Position numbers and translations under genes: made by a program. From the NCBI GenBank assembly GCA_947561395.2, contig OX387184.1, positions 33,842,766 through 33,906,765 on the forward strand: 64,000 bases of DNA, in the 5' to 3' direction. The notes below the pieces were generated by a model. It was not told the DNA's origin and ran no database searches. It saw only the letters and a list, made by a program, of their open reading frames with translations. Shown here in pieces: positions 57,983 through 64,000 of this stretch; position 1 is the stretch's first letter; each line of letters begins with the position of its first letter. Origin of the DNA: Buxus sempervirens (lineage: Eukaryota > Streptophyta > Magnoliopsida > Buxales > Buxaceae).

Positions 57983-59806
57983 GCTGGAGTCACCTTAGGG
58001 GATGAACGGCAAAAAAGAAAAAGAACCTTATTTTTGCACCTTGCATTTCTGTCGACATGTTCGACGAGCTCAATCACTGAATTTGTTTTTACTGAAAGGG
58101 AAGTGTCAGATGTCTGGTATCACTTCCTGACATTGGAATCCCTATTCCCTCTCTCGGGTTTGAATAGGGCTGTTCCTTAGTTCTTTGTTTTTGAAAAAGA
58201 AAGATAGGATTAAATCTGAGCTCATCAGCCTGTTTCGGCGTTGATGCAAGGCACTTAACAATGTTCTTTTCTTCTTGTTTGTTCCGTTTAATGCTTTTAG
58301 TGACTTCAGTTTTGATTTCTTCTTGATTCTTTGAGTTTTTTTTTTTTTAATGATAGGCCAAGGTATGGGTTTGGGAGTGCCGGTGGGAGGACGGGAGGAA
58401 GCTTTCGCGCTGCTGTCCATCATCTCGGAGACCACACACCTATTCTAGCCTATACTATTTACAAAAGTGAGACTCAAAATTTACATGAAGGGGCGAATTG
58501 GCCCATTATTGCTCTTCCTTGTTGCTTCTCCTTGCCAGGTTCTTTCTCTTGTCGAGGCATTTAAAGCTTCTATCCCACTCATGAGCTGCTCCATTGGGGG
58601 TCTGGTGGGAATATGATCTGCCAAGACGACTCCTTGGGGATTATTGTGATGTCTCTTTTTGCTCTTAAAGTTTTGTTGGAGGGTCTGAGGATCTCGACTA
58701 TCTTCTTTCTTCTGAGCTCCGCTGGGGATGAAAGGAAAGAAACCTCTGCTGGGGAATGAAGGATCAAAGTATTCTCCTCATGTTTATTTTTGCATCTTTC
58801 TTCCTTCTTTGAACCTGTACAAGGAACAAAATGTCAGTGCTTGTTCTGCTCCATTGGGGATATGCAGGGTTGGTTTATTCTAAGCTTTTGATTCATCACA
58901 ATCAAAAGTGGCTATTGATTAAGGCAATGAACCCTTCGTCACGGGTTAACAGCACAGCTGGGGAAATTCTAAGAGTAGTTAAGCAGAATAATTACAGAAA
59001 AACACAGACGTGTTAATGTGTGCTTGTGCCTGCAATTATCATAAAAGTCAATCCTTAAGTCAGACATTGATTAGAGTGCTTGGTATTTTAAGCCTTGTCA
59101 TCATAGGCCTTTGAGCGTTGACTCAAACACAGTCTGCCAATCTGGGCCCTTCAGGTCACTTGGCTGTCCCCACTCAGTGCACTGTCCAACCTGTTTCTGT
59201 TTTTGCTGCATTTCCCTTTCTAATCAAGGCATGACCAGCTTCTTTTTTTTTTTTTTTTTGACCATGACTGACCCTTTTTGCACATAGCGCCCTTTTTGGG
59301 TTTTCACTATGTCTGGTCCTTTCAGGGAGAATTCAATTCCGTCATTACCCGAAAACGCAGATTTGACTGTCTTGCTCAAGATCATTCTCTTTGGGATCCG
59401 AAAGGTCTTCAAGGTAGGACGAAATGTAGGCTAGGTTGGGGTTTTGGAAGAAAGACAAGTGGCTCAAGAAGGCTGTAACTTTATGGGTTTGTACAGTGCT
59501 CCTTTTATTGTTGGGGCTTACATCCAGGCTTATTTCTTTGGTGTGGGGTTTATATTTTCCCCATCTTACTTTGTACTTGTTTTTCACAACTCTTTTCTTT
59601 TCTTCTTTTTCTTCGCAATTGCTTTTTTTTTTCGGGGCCAGGAATGCCCTTTTTGGTGTGAAGGAACACCTGTACTAGGTTAGAAAAGAAATTTTCAGGC
59701 CCAAAAGTGTCTAACTAGGGGAAACTTTTTAGGGTGCTTGGGAGGATTTACAGGCTTGGGGGAAGAGTGAAGGATGGCCTCTCTTCATTTCCCAATTGGA
59801 ACGATC
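57983..59806 (-). other. 3' untranslated region of the pol-bearing element
   Basis: Non-coding. The CACTTTTGTAAATAG block is at 58436-58503, and an AGAGAGGCCATCC motif just after the pol stop (about 59765-59785) parallels those after gag in A1 and M. ORFs on either strand here lack recognisable domains. Confidence 0.7.
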
Positions 59807-60235
59807 TCAAGGATAATACAGTTTGATTACATCTGCATTTATTGGCTCAGGAAAAATGGTTCCATCCATCTCTTGTAGGATTAGTGCTCCTCTGGACAGA
59901 ACTTTATGTACTATGAATGGTCCTTCATAGTTTGGCTTGAATTTCCCTTTATTGTCTTCCTGGTGGGGGAATATCTTTTTTATAACAATGTTGCCCACCT
60001 TGAAGTGTCGTGGTATTACTTTCTTGTTATAAGTCCGGGCTGCTCTCTGCTGATAGAGTTGCCCGTGGCATAAAGCCTTAATTCTTTTTTCGTCAAGCAA
60101 CTGCAACTGGTCAAACCTTGATTCTTCCCATTCAATATCATCAACCTTTGTTTCTTTCAGAATTCTGAGTGAGGGGATCTGCACTTCCACAGAAAGAACT
60201 GCCTCCATTCCGTATACAAGAGAAAAAAGAGTTGC
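59807..60235 (-). pseudogene. pol: Integrase C-terminal (GPY/F) region of pol
   Basis: The last segment of the broken pol frame, after the stop at 60236-60238. It contains the GPY/F module (KPNYEGPFIVHKVLSRGAL), which helps integrase multimerise, and ends PINADVIKLYYP before the terminal stop (59807-59809). No chromodomain follows, which argues against a chromovirus. It is in the same frame as the upstream segments. Confidence 0.85.
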
Positions 60236-61243
60236 TCAAGTTGAAGTTCGGATTGAGGTTCGATATGCATGTAGGGCATAGGGCAGCTTTTCATGCCAGT
60301 CTCTGTAGGTAACTACCATCTTCTCAAGTATCTTCTTCAGGTTTTTGTTGGCAGCCTCTACTGCTCCATTCATCTTGGGCCAATACGCTGTGGAATTTAG
60401 ATGTCTAATTCTCAAATCGCCACACATATTGTCCATGTCCTTGTTATTCAAATTCTTGGCATTGTCTGTGATAAGCGCTTCAGGTACACCGTAATGACAG
60501 ACAATATTATTCCTGATGAATTTCAGCACATGAGCCCCTTTGACATCTGCAAAGGACATGGCCTCTACCCACTTGGTAAAATAATCTATTGCAACCAAGA
60601 TGAATCGATGCCCATTTGATGCCTTCGGATGGATTTCTCCAATCATGTCAATTCCCCAGATGGCGAAGGGCCAAGGAGAAGTCATTGAGTACAAAGTGTT
60701 GGGCGGTGCATGAATGTTGTCAACATAAACTTGGCATAACCGGCACTTCCTTACGTGGATGTGACAATCATGTTCCATAGTTAACCAGTAATAACCCATT
60801 CTCAAGATTTTCCTTGCTAGCATATGCCCGTTCATATGTGCGCCACATTGTCCCCCGTGGACTTCATCAACCAGCTGTTGTGCCTCTTCTTCTGTTACAC
60901 ATAGCAGCAGTGAATCATTATAGGACTTCTTGTATAGCTTGTCTCCATTGAGGAAGAACTGTCCTGCCAGTTTCTGAATCGTGCGCCTTTCAGATGCTGT
61001 GGCATTCTCCGGCAAAGTCCTGTTTCTCAGGTACCTCATTATGTCTGCATACCAGGGTTCCCCTTTTGGCGTGCTCTTCTCAACATTAAAACAGTAGACA
61101 GGAGAACGCCGCACTTCTATCTCCAACGGTTGTACCCAAGTATCACCAGTGATGGTTGCCATAGATGCCAGTGTTGCCAGGGCATCTGCAAACTGATTCC
61201 TGTCTCGTGGCATATAATCAAATGTTACGCTTTTGAATTGTCC
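60236..61243 (-). pseudogene. pol: Integrase region of pol
   Basis: The open part runs 61213-60236 (325 residues from its first Met). The first 20 residues (FADALATLAS, Asp10) are the end of the second RNase H. The zinc-binding HHCC set is H119, H126, C157, C160. The catalytic core has D189 (GIDMIG), D250 (ITDNA) and E286 (GAVEAANK), so the DD35E triad is intact and correctly spaced. Integrase would insert element cDNA with a 5-bp TSD, the size seen throughout the window. A TGA stop at 60236-60238 separates it from its C-terminal module. Stops on both sides make this a pseudogene. Confidence 0.9.
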
Positions 61244-61813
61244 TTACAGTTCCTGATATGGCACCAACTTTGGATCCTTAGTCCGCCAATCCCCCATTAC
61301 TTGGTAGATGATTAGACAGGAATCACCATAGACTTTTAACTCTTGGATATTCATTTGAATTGCGGCTCGCAAGCCTAACACACATGCTTCGTATTCTGTC
61401 ATGTTGTTAGTGCAATCGAACAAGAGTTTTGCTGCTATTGGATGATGGACTCCCTCTGGGGAAATGATTACTGCTCCAATCCCTTTCCCATTGATGTTGA
61501 CGGCCCCATCGAAGAACATTTGCCATCCGGTTTCCTTTTCTACTAATTCGGCACACATAATTTCATCATCCGGCAACCCGGTGAGAAGTGGTTGATAGTT
61601 GGGCACAGGGTGTTCTGCCAGGTGATCTGCCACTGCCTGTCCCTTTATTGCCTTTCTCGTGGTGTAGACAATGTCATACTGAGATAAGATAACCTGCCAC
61701 TTGGCTATCCTTCCAGTGGAGATTGGCTTTTCAAAAATGTACTTCAGGGGATCCGTATCTGAGATCAAGAGGACATTATGACTGAGCAGATAATGCCGGA
61801 GCTTCTGAGTTGC
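61244..61813 (-). pseudogene. pol: Second (archaeal-type) RNase H region of pol
   Basis: In frame between the stops at 61814-61816 and 61244-61246. From the first Met at 61768, residues 1-55 finish the first RNase H and its tether. From about residue 80 a second RNase H begins: D87 (FFDGA), E125 (MTEYEA) and D149 (VYGDS). Its last Asp falls beyond the TAA stop, in the next segment. Two RNase H domains in tandem mark the Tat/Ogre group. The second is usually described as acquired from an archaeal-like or plant RNase HI source. Confidence 0.87.
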
Positions 61814-64000
61814 CTATACCAACGCGCCACAGGTCTTCTCAAGCAATGTGTATCTTACTTCATAATTGGTAAACTTCTTGCTCAGATAATAAATTGCTTG
61901 TTCCTTTTTTCCTGTGTCATCATGCTGACCTAAAACACATCCGGTCGCTGTTTCTGTGACTGATAAGTACATGATTAGAGGTCGTCCTGGTATAGGGGGA
62001 ACCAAAGTTGGTGGACTCATCAAATAGGCCTTGATTTTGTCAAACGCTTCTTGGCAATCTTCATTCCAGACCACTGGGTTATCCTTTTTTAGCAGTTTGA
62101 ATATTGGTTCGCACACAGGAGTCATCTGTGCTATGAACCGACTGATGTACTGTAATCTGCCAAGGAAACCTCTTACTTCCTTCTCTGTGGATGGGGGAGG
62201 CATCTCCAATATGGCCTTTACTTTAACTGGGCCAACTTCAATTCCTCGTTTTCCAACGATGAATCCGAGTAGCTTCCCTGATGTAACACCGAATACACAC
62301 TTATTCGGGTTCAGCCTGAGCTTGCATTCCCTGAGTCTGTCAAACACCTTTCCAAGGTTCACCAAATGACTTTCCTCTTCTTTTGATTTTGCAATCATGT
62401 CATCCACGTATACTTCCATTTCCTTGTGCATCAGATCGTGGAATAACAAAGTCATTGCCCGCTGGTATGTGGCGCCTGCATTCTTTAACCCGAATGGCAT
62501 CACTTTGTAGCAGTATGTGCCCCAGTGTGTGATGAAGGAAGTCTTCTCCATGTCTTCAGGTGCCATCCTTATCTGATTGTACCTGGAGAATCCATCCATA
62601 AAGGAAAACATGGAATGAGTTGCAGTATTGTCAACCAGTATATCAATATGTGGCAATGGGAAGTCATCCTTTGGGCTTGCCTTGTTCAGATCCCTGTAAT
62701 CAACACACATCCTGACCCTTCCATCTTTCTTGGGGACTGGCACAATGTTTGCTAACCACTCTGGGTAATCTGTAACTTTCAAGAACCCAGCTTTTAACTG
62801 CTTGGCAACTTCTTCCTTGATCTTTAGGGCCCATTCTGGTTTCATGTGTCTGAGTTTTTGCTTCACTGGTGTGGCCTCAGACTTTATAGGTAACCGATGC
62901 ACAACTAAATCAGTGTCTAACCCAGGCATATCCTCATATGACCATGCAAACACATCCGTGTAGGTTTTCAGAAAATCAGTTATCTGTGTTTTCTGTAATA
63001 ATGTCAGCTTTTTACCAACTTGAAGAATCCTTGGTTGTGCTGTGTCACCTATGTTGATAGGTTCTGTTTCCTCAATGTTAGCCTGGAGACCCTTTTCGTG
63101 CCTGTCCAAGGCGAATTGGATTTCGGGTGGGGTCTCCCATGGTTCATCATCATCCTCAAGTTCAAAAGAATCACTGGGGATAATTTCTGAATCATTGGAT
63201 TGTGATGAGCAAGTGTCGTTACCTAATTCCTGTTCGACACTATGAATTTCTTTTTGTTCTTTTTGACATTTTTGTTTGATTTTGGCAGCCTGATTATCTA
63301 TCTCGTGCTCCAAATTTTTCGGGTGTGCGTCGAGATTGATATTAAGGTTGCGATTTTGGGTTTGCTTACTTGCAGAATTATTCACAGAAGAAGAAAAATA
63401 ATCAAAAGACTTCACGCATTTATTAAAAAGTGCAGCAATATCTATAGGGGGAATTTCAGAAGTGGAAGAAACTCCCTGTGGTAGTTCAGCTTTGCGAGTG
63501 GCAAGTGGCGTCGAACTCCAGTTCTGCAATGCGTGCTTGTCCTTGGTTACAGCAGTCACTGCATTCACTTTCCCGGTTTGTATCATGCTGATGCTGCTGT
63601 CAGAGGGGATGCAGATGGGGTCATTAGCTGTGCCCTTCTTTGGTTGATTCTGACTGGAATCTTCTGATGATACACTGATCCATACCCTGCGGCGGATGAT
63701 AGTCCCTGGTACCCGAACAGTGACTTCATTGGGTGGTTCCACCTTAGGCAATGCCTTGGTTACAGATTTTACTGATGATTCCTCCTTCTTGCTGGAAGAA
63801 TGTTCGTCAGGAGCCCAGTTACCATAAGTTTCATGATAAGCCAGCTCAGTAGGCAGTCCCAGTACTTGGGGCATATTCTGGAACATTTGACACAGACCAT
63901 CCTTGGTACTTGGGTGTATAATGCAGATGGGAGGTGGGGGAGACCTTTGCCTGGGAGTGGGTTCTCCTGAACTATCTTGGCTTTCCATCATGTAGATGTA
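61814..64000 (-). pseudogene. pol: Gag/Pol linker, reverse transcriptase and first RNase H (open to window edge)
   Basis: Open to the window edge, so it starts outside. From the first Met (63991) it runs 725 residues. Residues 155-170 (LQNWSSTPLATRKAEL) match the end of A1 Gag. Residues 180-320 are acidic and polar with no protease motif. Reverse transcriptase spans about 345-600: CVDYRDLNKASP (429-440), the first catalytic Asp D466 (FMDGF), PFGLKNAGATYQ (499-510) and the YVDD box (528-531). The first RNase H starts near 640, where E680 occupies the position usually held by the first catalytic Asp. A TAG stop at 61814-61816 ends the frame. RT itself looks intact; the whole pol is not. Confidence 0.92.

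Larger units (their letters stand above)
55579..64000 (-). mobile_element. Pol-bearing Tat-type Ty3/gypsy element, 3' portion
   Basis: Read on the minus strand, the window holds pol (from 64000), a 3' untranslated region, a polypurine tract and the 3' LTR (57969-55579). Its gag and 5' LTR are outside the window. The candidate TSD on this side is ACATG (55574-55578). The LTR aligns over its length with A1's. The 3' untranslated region shares blocks with A1 and M. The domain order RT, RNase H, second RNase H, integrase identifies the Tat lineage. It is the autonomous type from which the gag-only elements could be mobilised, although this copy has stops in pol. Confidence 0.92.

Overview
The window looks like heterochromatic nuclear DNA of a large-genome seed plant. 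I see no host gene, tRNA, rRNA or other ordinary RNA gene. Nearly every base belongs to long terminal repeat (LTR) retrotransposons nested inside one another. The plant assignment rests on Ty3/gypsy proteins of the Tat type (two RNase H domains, a GPY/F integrase tail, no chromodomain), on the long LTRs, and on the number of solo LTRs with 5-bp target-site duplications (TSDs). The species cannot be read from the sequence.

Layout. 1-2687 is the right part of a Tat-type LTR (B1). 2688-6583 is an LTR remnant (D1) interrupted by solo LTR C1 (3152-6103). 6593-53422 is one minus-strand solo LTR (F, TSD CAGCT) of about 3.2 kb, spread over 47 kb by insertions: E1 (8576-23430, TSD CCTTA), C2 (23745-26667, TSD TGTAC) and E2 (27114-52915, TSD AGAGG). 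All three lie in F's GGTACC minisatellite. E1 contains A1 (9646-22035, TSD CCGAT), a complete 12.4-kb element whose only gene is an intact gag. E2 contains a B-type LTR (27874-29437 and 50087-51180, TSD CATGG). That LTR is broken by a second, older gag-only element, M (29438-49724, minus strand), which carries solo LTRs C3 (33301-36291, TSD CCATC) and B3 (41713-44949, TSD CTTTC) and is followed by a partial tandem copy of its own 3' end (49725-50086). 53498-55578 is LTR D2. It is cut by the 3' end of a minus-strand element (55579 to beyond the window) that encodes reverse transcriptase, two RNase H domains and integrase.

How the parts relate. A1 and M have LTRs, a primer-binding site, a polypurine tract and a gag frame (intact in A1, broken in M), but no pol. 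They would need reverse transcriptase and integrase from another element. The element at 55579-64000 is related to such a helper: its LTR aligns with A1's, its 3' untranslated region shares blocks with A1 and M, and a short stretch upstream of its RT matches the last 16 residues of A1 Gag. This suggests the gag-only elements arose by loss of pol just after that point. The pol copy here has three in-frame stops and is probably dead. A1's two LTRs differ by only about 13 substitutions and two indels by eye, so it moved recently.

The observations most worth following are the gag-only/autonomous pair, the hairpin-repeat leader of gag, the family-specific GC-rich palindrome clusters in the LTRs, a PBS-like motif kept inside every Tat-type LTR, and a splice-signal-plus-hairpin layout shared by otherwise divergent C, D and E LTRs.
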